Assembly: GCA_963662175.1 (NCBI GenBank)
Contig: OY759219.1
Span: 46,430,675 to 46,494,674, forward strand
Direction: 5' to 3'
DNA from: Aradus depressus
Lineage: Eukaryota > Arthropoda > Insecta > Hemiptera > Aradidae
DNA length: 64,000 nt
The notes under the pieces were generated by a model that worked only from the letters and a program-made list of their open reading frames with translations, ran no database searches and was not told the origin of the DNA. This document shows positions 10,619 to 20,933 of this stretch, piece by piece (position 1 is the first letter of the stretch; each line of letters opens with the position of its first letter). The translations under genes were made by a program, and so were the position numbers.

Positions 10619-12907
10619 ATGCTCAGATTGAGTTTTGGAATTAAAACAGCCCCAAGCGAATTTAATAGAATTTTGAATCAAATTTTGCACGGATTGAATA
10701 AAACAGAGACGTATTATGATGATATCGTAGTACATGACTCAACTAGAGACGAGTGTTATTCAAACTTGGTGGCTTGCCTCAACCGTCTGCAGGCTCATGA
10801 TTTGCACTTCAACAAAGATAAGTGTTCTTTCTTTTCCGAACAAATTGAATACCTGGGCCATATAATCGAACATAACAAAATTTCAAAATCACCAGAAAAA
10901 GTTCAAGCCGTCCTAGATATGCCTCGCCCTAGTAACGTTGATGATGTTAGACGTTTCCTTGGCATGCTAACATACTATGCACGATTTATTCCAGACCTCT
11001 CTACTATGACTACACCCTTAAGAAACCTGCTTTGTAAACATAAAACATTCAAGTGGTCCAAGGCATGCGAATCTGCCTTTATCCACCTCAAGAATGAAAT
11101 GACTACAGACAGAGTCTTGGTACCATATGACCCACATCTTCCGATCGTTCTGACCTCCGATGCCAGTCCTACCGGCATTGCTGCAGTGATGAGTCACATA
11201 GTCAATGATGAAGAACGACCAATCGCTTATGCTTCCAGATCACTGACAGTTTCTGAACGTAACTATAGTCAGCTCGATAGAGAAGCCCTTGCCATTATGT
11301 TTGCCGTAACTCATTTTTTTAACTATCTTTATGGTATCCATTTCACACTTGTCACCGATAACGAGCCACTTACTCGTATATTTCACCAGAAAAAACATTT
11401 GCCTCCTATGACTTCCAGCAGACTCCTTCGTTACGCTTCATTTCTGTCTGGCTTTGATTATTCAGTTAAATTCAAAAAGGGCGAAGCCAATACTAACGTA
11501 GATTGCATTTCTAGAGCAGCTGTGGAACAGAATCATCCTTCAATTGACACGATGCTTAATGAGGAATTTCAACTTTTGCACATGGATTCAATTTTCGAAA
11601 TATCTAACGAGTTGCTCACTGCTGAAGTATTAGCTCAGGAAACTGGAAAAGATGTTGAGTTAAATCGAATCAAACATCAACTCATGAATGAATCCGCCGA
11701 ATCTCCTTTTACCTTGGATAACGGTGTTTTGTTCAAAGACAGCCGTGTCGTAATCCCATGTACTCTTCGAGACCTCGTACTTCAGGAGCTCCATTCCACA
11801 CATGTTGGTATAACCAAAATGAAGCAACTTGCACGACGGTATGTATATTGGAAGAACATCGACTCTGACATAGAAAAAGTAGTCAAGTCTTGCAAACGCT
11901 GCGCGTTGGTGAAGCACAATCCACCGAAAAACCCTGTACATCCTTGGGAGGAGCCTAAATCAAACTGGGAAAGGATACATATTGATTACGCTGGACCCTA
12001 TAACAATCACTATTTTCTTGTCTGCGTGGATGCGAAATCTAAGTGGGTAGACGTGAAGGTCATTTCAACCGCACCTACTACCATGAGTACCATCAAACTT
12101 CTAAACAATATTTTTTCAACCCATGGGTATCCGCAGATCATGGTGAGTGATAACGCTTCGATATTCACAAGCGCTGAATTCAAATCCTATTGCACCGAAC
12201 ATGGAATCTTTCAAAAACTAATTGCTCCCGGACATCCAGCTACCAATGGCTTAGCTGAACGGACAGTTCAGACTCTGAAGCAGCGACTGAAGGCACTCGA
12301 GGATGATCCACGTCCAATTCATGTAAAGGTTCAGGACGTCCTTCTTCGTTATCGCGCAACGCCACTTGCTTGTGGCCAGTCTCCAGCTGAGCGCTACCTT
12401 CATCGGAAGCTCAGGACCAAGCTAGATGCACTCCGGCCTTATCATCCAGCTAAAAATCCAGATTCAACATACCAGGTTCTCCGCACTTTTAAAGTGGGGG
12501 AGAGGGTCCAAGTAAGGGACTACTCACAGAACAATAAGTACACCTGGATTTTTGGTACCATCATTCAAAAATTAGGGGTACTGCACTACTTTGTCAAACT
12601 CGACTCTGGCTACATCATCAAACGACATTTGGACCAAATCCGCCATACCTTAGTGAAGAAGGTCCATTTTAATCTGCAAGCCACAGAACCTCGGCTATGG
12701 CAAGTTCCTCCGGCATATCAGGCTACTCCTCAGGAAGAGAAGCCTATCTCGGTTCCAGAAAGAAACACTGCATTACCTCAGGACACTTCCGCCTCAACAC
12801 CAGCACCGGGAGATCCAGGTCCGAGAGCGCCTATGGTCGAGCCGAGACGTTCTGGACGGACTCGCCGACCTCCAGCCTATCTAGGGGACTATCAGCTGAA
12901 GTTTTGA
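10619..12907 (+). CDS. Truncated Ty3/gypsy Pol: RT C-terminus, RNase H, integrase
   Basis: A 762-codon frame uninterrupted to its stop. Residues 1-95 are the C-terminal part of reverse transcriptase: FGIKTAPSEF is followed by the catalytic YYDD box at residues 32-35. An RNase H domain follows at about 175-290 (TSDASPTG, then a region with DREALA). The integrase zinc-binding H-H-C-C region is at about 390-430 (HSTHVG, CKRC). The catalytic core has Asp near 456 (HIDYAG), Asp near 509 (VSDNAS) and Glu near 545 (LAERTVQ). The C-terminus is Pro-rich with a basic end. The first Met is only the first ATG after the deletion junction, since the RT fingers and first catalytic Asp are absent. RT must be inactive, while RNase H and integrase residues look intact. 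Confidence 0.9.
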   Translation: MLRLSFGIKTAPSEFNRILNQILHGLNKTETYYDDIVVHDSTRDECYSNLVACLNRLQAHDLHFNKDKCSFFSEQIEYLGHIIEHNKISKSPEKVQAVLDMPRPSNVDDVRRFLGMLTYYARFIPDLSTMTTPLRNLLCKHKTFKWSKACESAFIHLKNEMTTDRVLVPYDPHLPIVLTSDASPTGIAAVMSHIVNDEERPIAYASRSLTVSERNYSQLDREALAIMFAVTHFFNYLYGIHFTLVTDNEPLTRIFHQKKHLPPMTSSRLLRYASFLSGFDYSVKFKKGEANTNVDCISRAAVEQNHPSIDTMLNEEFQLLHMDSIFEISNELLTAEVLAQETGKDVELNRIKHQLMNESAESPFTLDNGVLFKDSRVVIPCTLRDLVLQELHSTHVGITKMKQLARRYVYWKNIDSDIEKVVKSCKRCALVKHNPPKNPVHPWEEPKSNWERIHIDYAGPYNNHYFLVCVDAKSKWVDVKVISTAPTTMSTIKLLNNIFSTHGYPQIMVSDNASIFTSAEFKSYCTEHGIFQKLIAPGHPATNGLAERTVQTLKQRLKALEDDPRPIHVKVQDVLLRYRATPLACGQSPAERYLHRKLRTKLDALRPYHPAKNPDSTYQVLRTFKVGERVQVRDYSQNNKYTWIFGTIIQKLGVLHYFVKLDSGYIIKRHLDQIRHTLVKKVHFNLQATEPRLWQVPPAYQATPQEEKPISVPERNTALPQDTSASTPAPGDPGPRAPMVEPRRSGRTRRPPAYLGDYQLKF

Positions 12908-12955
12908 ACCCCATGAAATTTTTCAATATTCAAGTTCCAAATTAAGGGGGAAGAC

Positions 12956-13145
12956 TGTTATAACCTCAACAACGTTTACCTGTTTACTTATAAGTTGTTT
13001 AGTAGAGGTTATGGCGTCACCTTTCCAACCAGACTATTCTAATGTGTTCATGTTACATTTTCTATCCAGATTATAGTGAAAGATCAAATGCGTGCTTATA
13101 TTATACTTCCCTGTTTTCAAATAGTAGACCTAAATTGACACAATA
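12956..13145 (+). repeat. 3' LTR of the 10.4-kb gypsy element
   Basis: Direct repeat of 10400-10589. It is preceded by the purine tract AAGGGGGAAGA and followed by the target duplicate GTTAT at 13146-13150. Confidence 0.9.
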
Positions 13146-13150
13146 GTTAT

Positions 13151-13212
13151 TGTGACTCATGCCCGGGCTTTAACTACGAGGTCATATCGCCTACTACCAC
13201 AGCGCTGTGATA
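13151..13212 (-). repeat. SINE tail fragment (copy 1)
   Basis: 'gactcatgcccgggctttaa' followed by 'ctacgaggtcatatcgccta' is the reverse complement of the 3' domain of the SINEs described at 29340 and 58935. Only the last ~55 bp of the element is present. The gypsy element inserted immediately next to it. Confidence 0.75.
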
Positions 13213-13464
13213 TGCTATCCTTTACCTCCGGGGTACAGATATATCAACCGATATTAAATCCAAGAATGTACACTTATGAGATGAATAATAACTATTATTT
13301 TTCTTAATAAATAAATAATAGAAAATAAATTAATAGAAAATTCCAAATATTACTAAATGGGAGAAGAAGAAGAGTTTATTATAACACTCGCATTTACAGA
13401 GGTACAATTATGCAATAAGATTCCTTAACCATTACCCTTATACACTACCTAAATACAAATTGAA

Positions 13465-13690
13465 AATAGTCAGTTAAATTAAAAACAAAGCTACTGCTTA
13501 AGAGTAAATTTATTGGGTTCTTCCCTTAGGGGAGTAGGGTTGGCCAATATGCTCGGACATAAGACCAAAACAAGAAAGAAAAAAAAAAGTAAATTTTAAA
13601 AAACTCTTAAAGAAAAAGAAAAAAAAATACAACGTAACTGAAATGAAAATACAATAAATTAATAAACGTTTAAAAACAGAAATATTATTA
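13465..13690. repeat. Interspersed repeat, family D, copy 1
   Basis: It shares 'cagttaaattaaaaaca', then 'aaaaactcttaaagaaaaa' and 'tacaacgtaactgaaat' with 62765-62885. The second copy lacks the central ~100 bp. No coding capacity. The surrounding bases (13213-14125) are otherwise plain AT-rich DNA without a gene I can support. Confidence 0.45.
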
Positions 13691-14125
13691 CATTATTTGA
13701 ACGCTTTCCATTTGAACTGTATGTTTCTCTATATGAGGAGAACCTGCACTGTTTCACTAAAAGGACCGACGGGAGGGTCAACATTTTATTTATTCGGATA
13801 CATCAAGTGGATTTACAAAGAGTAAGTGGTTTCGGTAGAAAATTTTTCAGAATCCCTGACCCATAACCAAAAAGATCCCATTATTTTTCAGTTGAAATAG
13901 TAAATACATACTTATGTACATGAAATCAAGTTTCCTATCGTTTTTAACTAAACTACCGGTTATAAAAACTATCGGTTATAAGAACCAAGTTTTCAAGGTC
14001 CCACTTATAACCTAACTATAGGAACTTTCGTATCCTCATATCTAGGGATCTATCGTCCACGTCCATGGACAAATGATAGAGGTATATCGATGGTGATAAC
14101 CTCATGTGTGATGTGATCACGCAGT

Positions 14126-14262
14126 CTGCACATGGATGTTATGCCCAGCGTTCCTAAATACGTACTATCTGTGGGGTCCGCTGCTGCAGGGCACTTACTA
14201 GCTGTGATGCCCAGCGTTCCTAACTTCGTACTAGCTGTGGGATCCGCTGTTGCAAGCAGGCC
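14126..14262 (+). repeat. ~60-bp minisatellite, family M, copy 2
   Basis: Roughly two units reading 'atgcccagcgttcctaa' then 'tacgtactatctgtggggtc'. The 72-codon minus frame at 14050-14268 has an internally repeated protein (PTxSTxLGTLGIT) only because the DNA is repeated. It is not called as a gene. Confidence 0.6.
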
Positions 14263-14779
14263 CCCCACATTATTCCCTGGGCCCCGTTGCTAAAAGTCAT
14301 GATGGGCCCCCTCTTACTACCAAAAAAAGAAATGTTGGCCTTTTTTTACAATATACATTTTTTAACCTTTATTACAATTATTTTTCATCAAACACACATT
14401 TAAACTAGTTTTAAGAGTTTAGAAAGTGTTTAGATTGTCATCGTAAATTTATTTAAAATACTGTTAAATACATAATTGAACAAATTAATTCTTAAATATT
14501 TTTGTATGCTTAATTTTAATATTCACACAGATAAAATAATAACTGTCGTAGGAAATTGGTGGTTACATTATAAACCATATGAATGAAAGCTACATTTTTC
14601 TGGTTTTGATCATTGAGAATTTGACAATTACATCACTGAAGTCAAGGCTTGATGCAAGACGGTGTTCGACTGCTAACACTCCAAGTGAATTAAGACGTTC
14701 TTGAGTCATTGATGAACGTTGCCCAGCTGCCTAAATGCTCTTACTGTCCTAGTTTTTAATTTTTTTCCCCGTCCTTGCG
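14263..14779. other. AT-rich spacer between two minisatellite blocks
   Basis: No gene, RNA or element is recognised. A short GC-rich patch near 14262-14312 ('gggccccgttgc') also occurs at 14778-14790, which suggests the two minisatellite blocks and their edges belong to one larger repeat. Confidence 0.4.
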
Positions 14780-15012
14780 GGCCCCGTTGCCGTAGCAACG
14801 GTAGCACCGGGCATGTGGGGGCCCTGGTTGCAAGGCACATTCTAGCTGCAGTGCCCCGCGTTCCTAACTACGTACTAGCACGGGGTCCGCCGTTGCAAGA
14901 CACATACTAGCTGTGGTGCCCAGCATTTCTAACTACGTACTAGCTGTGGGGTCCGCCGTTGAATGGCGCGTACTAGCTATGGTGCCAAGGGTTCCTAAAA
15001 ACTTACTAACTG
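14780..15012 (+). repeat. ~60-bp minisatellite, family M, copy 3
   Basis: About three and a half imperfect units of 'gtgcccagcatttctaacta' then 'cgtactagctgtggggtccg' and 'ccgttgcaag'. It is GC-rich relative to its surroundings. Same family as 8149-8385 (opposite orientation) and 14126-14262. Confidence 0.65.
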
Positions 15013-15169
15013 TGGTGTCTGAAGGACTATAAGCCTTATTCCGTTTTTGAGATATTTTGAAACAATAGAAAATAAAGGAAAACGTATGTTTAAAAAAATA
15101 TATATATATATTGTCTATTTCACAAGATGAAGATTTCCCAGAAGAATTGAATAGGATTCGAATGAGAGA

Positions 15170-15236
15170 TATTAGGAGAAAAGTCAAAGTTGCCCGGGCA
15201 ACGCCGGGTATTACGGCTAGTATAATATATGTATAC
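15170..15236 (-). repeat. Interspersed repeat, family A, head fragment (inverted)
   Basis: 'gcccgggcaacgccgggtat' followed by 'tacggctagtata' is the reverse complement of the head of family A at 1055. Only the terminal ~65 bp can be recognised. Confidence 0.5.
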
Positions 15237-17202
15237 ACTTTAAGATGAGTCTTCTTTATAAATACAAAATTAAGTTAACAAATAACAATAAAGTAAATAG
15301 TTAATAATAAAATTAATTATGATAATAAAAATATTAAACAAAAATAATTACGATAGAATTTATAGAAATATTGGTTAGAGGCTTAGCTTTTTTTTTTGTT
15401 TTCTATTTTACTGGTCGGGTCCTAAAAAATGACTACACTATTCAAAATTGTTAAAAATAATCTCAGAATGATATATAATATTCTCCTGTAGATTTATTAT
15501 ATTATATGTATTGTATTTAGAATATAAATTTAAAAAAAAAAATGGATATGCCTTTATGTTAGCACAGACGATAACTCCTACAATAACTTCTATGAATGAA
15601 TGTATCGATTTAAAGTGTTAGTTCCTCTTTCAAAAGTCCATAAGTGAGTTATTTGCTTATTTTCAGCAAAACTGTGACTTACTACTTTAACAACTATTTT
15701 TGGTTTGAAGGAGAATTTTTGTATATTCTGAGAAAATTTATTTTGTAGAATATTCTCGACTTACATCTCTAGTTGAAATAATCATTATAATTTAGGGTCT
15801 CCAAGTGATGCCTCGTATGGTATGGAACTGGCGTATATCAGAAAGGCTACATCCCAGAGATGACTGACAGGCTCCAGTAAGTTGCGTGTGGACACAGTTT
15901 TACGAATATTGAACGATGCAACATATCGTCGTCCCCAAAACAGAAAAAAATAATCGTTGGTGAATCAACGGTAGTGTACTTCTCCAGCCAGAATTAAACA
16001 AGTAAGTTTTCACACTCACTCTGAAACCAACAACGATTATTCTTATTCACGGAATTCTTAACCCTCATATTAAATTTTGTGTTGATAAATTCGTTACATG
16101 GACAGTTGTTAGGGATTTTTGATTACAACCCCCTCATCTGATCCACCATTCCTTTAAGCCGATTGACATCGAATTACGAATTACATTACATTCTCTATAC
16201 TTGGTACAGCTGTGGAAGTAATGTTCCCATTTTGAGCTACGACCATGACGATACCGTGCTTCATGTTCTTTCTCATTACTAATGAGCGGACCTCAAACCC
16301 TAACTGGTTTGTCTGTTTAGGTCTATATCCAATGAAAAGGTGCCAATTCTTAGACTCTTGTTAAGAAGATTGTCATATTGTTTTATATACAGTTAATATC
16401 GTTTCAATAATATTTATAATTTCCAACTTTGTCGAAAAAATAGAAACATTCAGATTGATAACAGTAACATTTCCACGTAGAATCAATAGTAGGTAACTGA
16501 AAAGACATGAAGTAACGATTTCTGCCTCCAAGTGGGGATTAATCGAGACAGAAATATGTCACTTTTCCGTCTCATCATTTACAGTAAACATACTATATGA
16601 ACCAGAAATAGCAAAAGTTCTTTTATAAGTGATGTGTCATATATTTGGCATCAGAAGGAAAGTTACGCAAATACGTTTTCATTACACATTGAAAATAGGC
16701 TTTAATTGATTGATTTTTGATGAAAACTTATCTTTTTCCACTTTTTTTTTATAACGCTTACTTAAGTATATTTCTTGAATATCTTCTACGGTTTTAATGT
16801 ATTAATTGAAATTGAGGAATAATAATAAAGGAATAAAAGGCTGAAAAAAATATTTTCATAAGAGAAAGAATCCTGTGTGAATTTAATTTAAACACTACTT
16901 TGTGAATAAAAATATTGAGATGATTTTATTTTTTTTTGTTTCCTAGAGAAAATCTGAACCAAAAAGCATTGAAAAATTGAGAGAGTATCCTGGTATTCTT
17001 TATTGATAATTTACCCTAAGAATCTTCCGCTTGACAAGGGCAAAAAAAAAGAACTAAAAAATTTTAGAATGTTTGTTTAGATGTGCTTAAATTGAGTAAA
17101 ATGGATATCCATTGTGATGTTTGAAAGTTAATTCCAAAGTAAATGTAAATCGATACATCAGACACTTTCCAGAAATAGTTTAATTCTAAGCCTAAATAGT
17201 TC
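15237..17202. other. AT-rich intergenic DNA, one interspersed repeat
   Basis: No gene is supported. Positions 16285-16410 ('aatgagcggacctcaaac', then 'gtttgtctgtttag', then 'aattcttagactcttgttaa') match 53690-53910, where the same blocks are further apart. This defines a dispersed repeat, not a coding region. Confidence 0.45.
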
Positions 17203-17242
17203 TCATGCCCGGGCTTCAACTACGAGGTTACATCACCTAAGA
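17203..17242 (-). repeat. SINE tail fragment (copy 2)
   Basis: 'ctcatgcccgggcttcaact' followed by 'acgaggttacatcaccta' matches the reverse complement of the terminal SINE domain. It is heavily truncated and diverged. Confidence 0.6.
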
Positions 17243-19978
17243 TCATGAAACATGGGAAATATACTCGTACAATAGTTAGAAGAAAAGTTGTATATGTCAA
17301 AATTGATACTTTATTAACATTTTTCTTTAAAAAAAAAAAACAGAAACGTAAAGTAAAGCTAATATTAACATGTTTTTACATTAGTAACATACTAAGGAAC
17401 AAAATAAAGGATTGAGGAATGTGATTCGTAGTCCATTGGCTTACTAAACAAGATAAGAAAAAACAACCAAAAAATACAAAAAAAACTCCAATAAAAAACA
17501 AAGCCGTAACGGTGTTGAGTCTGGCAGGTAACAGCCAACAGCCAGTCTTACGTCTCACCATCAGCTGCACCGTAACACAGTCTCAATCCCAACCCATTTC
17601 AAGATACATTTATTTTACAAATCAATTGGAATCAAAAAACAAAACATCATTTACTTTCAAAAAAATAAAGAAAAACGTATGTTTTCAAAAATATTGTCTG
17701 TTTCACAAAATATATATATAATATGGTAGCAATACCGCATATATATTATATACTATATATTTTGTGAAATAGATAATATTTTATAAAACTACTTTTTTTC
17801 TTTATTTTTTATTACCTCAGTGGTTCACAATATCTCTGCAGAAAATGTTAAGTATCATGACTTACTTTCGTTTGACAGTTTTTTTCCCTCCCACAAAGTT
17901 GCAAAAATAACTTCGAAAGTTTAAATCATATTCAAAAATACAATTATACTAAATGTTATTCAAAATAGACTATTTTCTATTAAATTTATTTTATACAATC
18001 AATTCATTTCAATAAAAGCATCTTACTGCAAGGCTTCATAATACACACCTGGATTAAAAAAATTCATTGACCAAAATGTAAGATATTTTATTAAAAATGC
18101 AGACTTACTTATCTATTAATGATTATTTTTACATTTTCTTAATTGTTTCTTTGTTAAATTTTCCAAAAATGTTTCCTTTCTAAAAAAAGAAGTTATTACA
18201 CATAACTGAGATGAGCTCATACATACTTATGTACTAATCGAATAAACATTTACCACATAAGTACCCACATAGTTATGTAACACAGGTATTTAGATGTACA
18301 GCTTTGTAGATCTTCATATTTGTATAATAAAACAATAAGATGATAATAAAAACGAGTGGATTTACGTTTTTGGACATGTTAACAGAGTTTCTCTAACAAC
18401 TAATTGATATCGAAGCAGATTTTCTCCTGCTAATAGTGTATATTATACTAAAATAGAATATTAATTTTCCAACTAATTATTTTTTATACATCGAATACAA
18501 ATCATCCTAGCGAAACATGTCACGCGACTTGTTGCTGGCAAGGAAAGAAAACATTTATATTTGACATGTTGTTCGAAACATGACAAACTACAGATGTCGT
18601 GAGAACATGTTGAATAATGTTGCTTTAGCCTGCCTGAGGCTGCGGTCACCTAGTCACCTTCTAGGGCGCACCTCAGGTCCCGTTTACAGTTAAACTTCCA
18701 ATACCTAGATATCTAACCTTTTTCTGAGGATATCCTCATTTGGGAAAACAATTACGTACAATATTGTTTTCATTTAAACTTTACTATTCAACTAATTCTA
18801 GTACAGCTAAACTACATTCATCTACTATATAATATAATAGGATAAATAACACATTAATAAAGAATTGTTTTTATTAACTTTTTACATGAGATGCTTTCAA
18901 TTTAACATACAATATACAAAATATAAATATGTTTTGCTGATCAGTGTTTTGCAATAATTAAAAAGATGAACGTTAACTATATTTGCATCATCTTCAAGGA
19001 GCAAGTAGTAATAATAATGGTCTTGAAGTAATAAAAATAATTACCTTGAGTTATGTTAATGGGTTCATTCCACAGCTTCCATTTATGTTCCTCACTAGAC
19101 TCATAAATGAATTAAAAATTTTTAAAATGTTTTATGGACAGATAGGGTACATATTATAGAAACTAAAGACCAGGATAAGTCCCTTAGACCAAAACAATAA
19201 TAATAAAATAGGAAATTTAAACATCACTCAATCATGATATGACTCAGAGCCTACATAGGTAGCTATATATCGTGGGATTACTGATAGACATGGGAACATT
19301 TTTAGACATTTTAAAGCATAAGAAATCTAATGTTTCATACTTTCCACAAGATTGTGAGTTAATTTTTTTTTTAATATTTATTTCTCCATTAACTTTCTTT
19401 TTGAAAGTGTACTTTTTAAGGGTCACTTTTACCAGACATAAAATTTGATATCTACCTACAATTGATTAATAATAAAAACAAAAGTATAGTTGCCAAATTT
19501 ATGAACTTTTACCAGGAAGCCCACGATACATTTCGTTATCTGCACCTCAAAACCAGAGTATCATCTGACCATTTTTTTTTTTTTTTTCGTACTTCTGTGG
19601 TTCTGAATCGCATTGTAGATACTTATTTCTTAAAAACAAAAAAATAAAAAATTTAAAATTAAATTTTCGATACTTATGTGTTTTTTTCCTTGAACGAAAG
19701 TTGTATTAGCATTGTCTCCCTTAAGTTAAGGAAAATGGACTTCGATACTCTGGCTCTGTATATATATTATATTTTCTTACACTGAACGTACTCATGTAAA
19801 TATTTTTTAACTCTATCATCTATATATCAGGTAGACCCAAATGGTTTTGGAAAGTTGGGAGCGGTTTTTACTAAGATGGAAGCGTATTTCGGATTGCAGG
19901 CAGTTCGTAAATCACTCCATTCTAATAGAATTGAAAGGTAAATATGAAAAACCTGATTAGTACAAAAAAAAAATCAGG
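17243..19978. other. AT-rich intergenic DNA without recognised genes
   Basis: Strongly A/T-rich, with short A/T runs and an AT-rich local palindrome near 17708-17765 ('tatatatataatatgg', then 'ccgcatatatat'). The frames at 17376-17721, 19244-19426 and 19462-19647 are short, overlap on both strands or are low-complexity. None resembles a protein family I know. Confidence 0.5.
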
Positions 19979-19984
19979 TTTATT
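19979..19984 (-). terminator. Candidate polyadenylation signal for the 20.3-33.6 kb gene
   Basis: Read on the minus strand this is AATAAA, about 280 bp past the stop codon at 20264-20266. It is the nearest canonical signal I find downstream of that gene. The assignment is inferred. Confidence 0.35.
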
Positions 19985-20263
19985 CCACACGTAGTTACAT
20001 CTAAACTCATCTATTGGTAGAACCAGAGATCCTTGGTAGAGATGCCTAGGTACCTATCATCTCACAATATCTCTCTAGCAAGGCACTCCAGGTAGAGCTC
20101 GCGTTTACAAAATGTTATCTGACATGAAAGAATTTTGTAAAAACCAATACGGACACAAATAGAGTAGCTATCGATATTTTGTATCTATATCAAAACAAAG
20201 AAGCAGATAACATTCTGTAATAACTTGGATGCTGGTCCCGAGACAGATGGGTGAGGGGTGGGT

Positions 20264-20933
20264 CTACTCTGCGGGGGCAGCAGTGGTGGGCTCTGGTGGC
20301 GTGGTGCTGCCCCCCTCAGTGGTGGTGGGCTCGGTGCTGCCCTCAGTGGTGGCTACCGTAGTGGCTGAGGTCTCTGTGGAAGCCGTCGTCGATGTGCTGT
20401 TACCATTTCCATTCCCTGCTGATGTACCATTCCCCGGAGTGGCTGTCGTGGTTGCTCCTCCAGGGGTCTCTGTCGCCGTTTTTACAGTGACCGTGTCGTT
20501 GTGTCTATGCAGGTATAGAGTGTCTATAACATTGTACACCGAATAGTAGTCTTGGATTTTCCGAATGATATTCTCAAGGAAAATGGGCAAGGAGTAGACA
20601 GCTCGAACGGGGAGTATGACTGTCTGCTGGTTGGGCAGCCGGATGATGAGCGGAAGACCTTGGTTGGGCTGGTAGCGGACCACATGGTAGAATGGAGGAT
20701 GATGGTCGGGCGGCGTTACTGGCGGCAGCTGGCTCGAAACAAACGGATACCGGGGTCTTGAGTGGAAGGAGTCATGCTGGAATCCAAAACTGTTTCCATA
20801 CGAATGGTCATAACGGAATCCGTGATCATCATTGCCGATATCACTGCCGTGATTGTGGCTGCTTAAATCGCTGCCATGATTGTGGGTGCCGAAGTCGCTA
20901 CCATGGTCGTCATCGTCATTCAGCCAATCACTC
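20264..20933 (-). CDS. Exon 3 (terminal) of the Asp/His-rich secreted protein gene
   Basis: 670 bp ending in TAG at 20266-20264. The acceptor AG is at 20935-20934, preceded by a T-rich tract. The frame stays open upstream into the intron and through a C21 tract, giving a misleading longer frame that starts with a poly-Gly stretch. I end the exon at the acceptor because the exon 2 phase fits it exactly. The antisense frames (for example 20229-20546 plus) are shadows of this GC-rich exon. Confidence 0.8.

Larger units (their letters stand above)
10400..13145 (+). mobile_element. Ty3/gypsy-type LTR retrotransposon, internally deleted (no gag/protease)
   Basis: The element has 190-bp LTRs at 10400-10589 and 12956-13145. 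I see only two differences between them, so insertion was recent. It is flanked by a 5-bp target duplication, GTTAT, at 10395-10399 and 13146-13150. A candidate primer-binding site, TGGCGACGAGG, begins at 10592 and a polypurine tract lies at 12944-12954 next to the 3' LTR. Only about 30 bp separate the primer site from the pol frame, which starts inside reverse transcriptase. Gag, protease and the N-terminal half of RT are therefore missing. The element sits beside the tail of an older SINE. It could not transpose alone but might be mobilised in trans. Domain order RT, RNase H, integrase is that of Ty3/gypsy. Confidence 0.9.
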
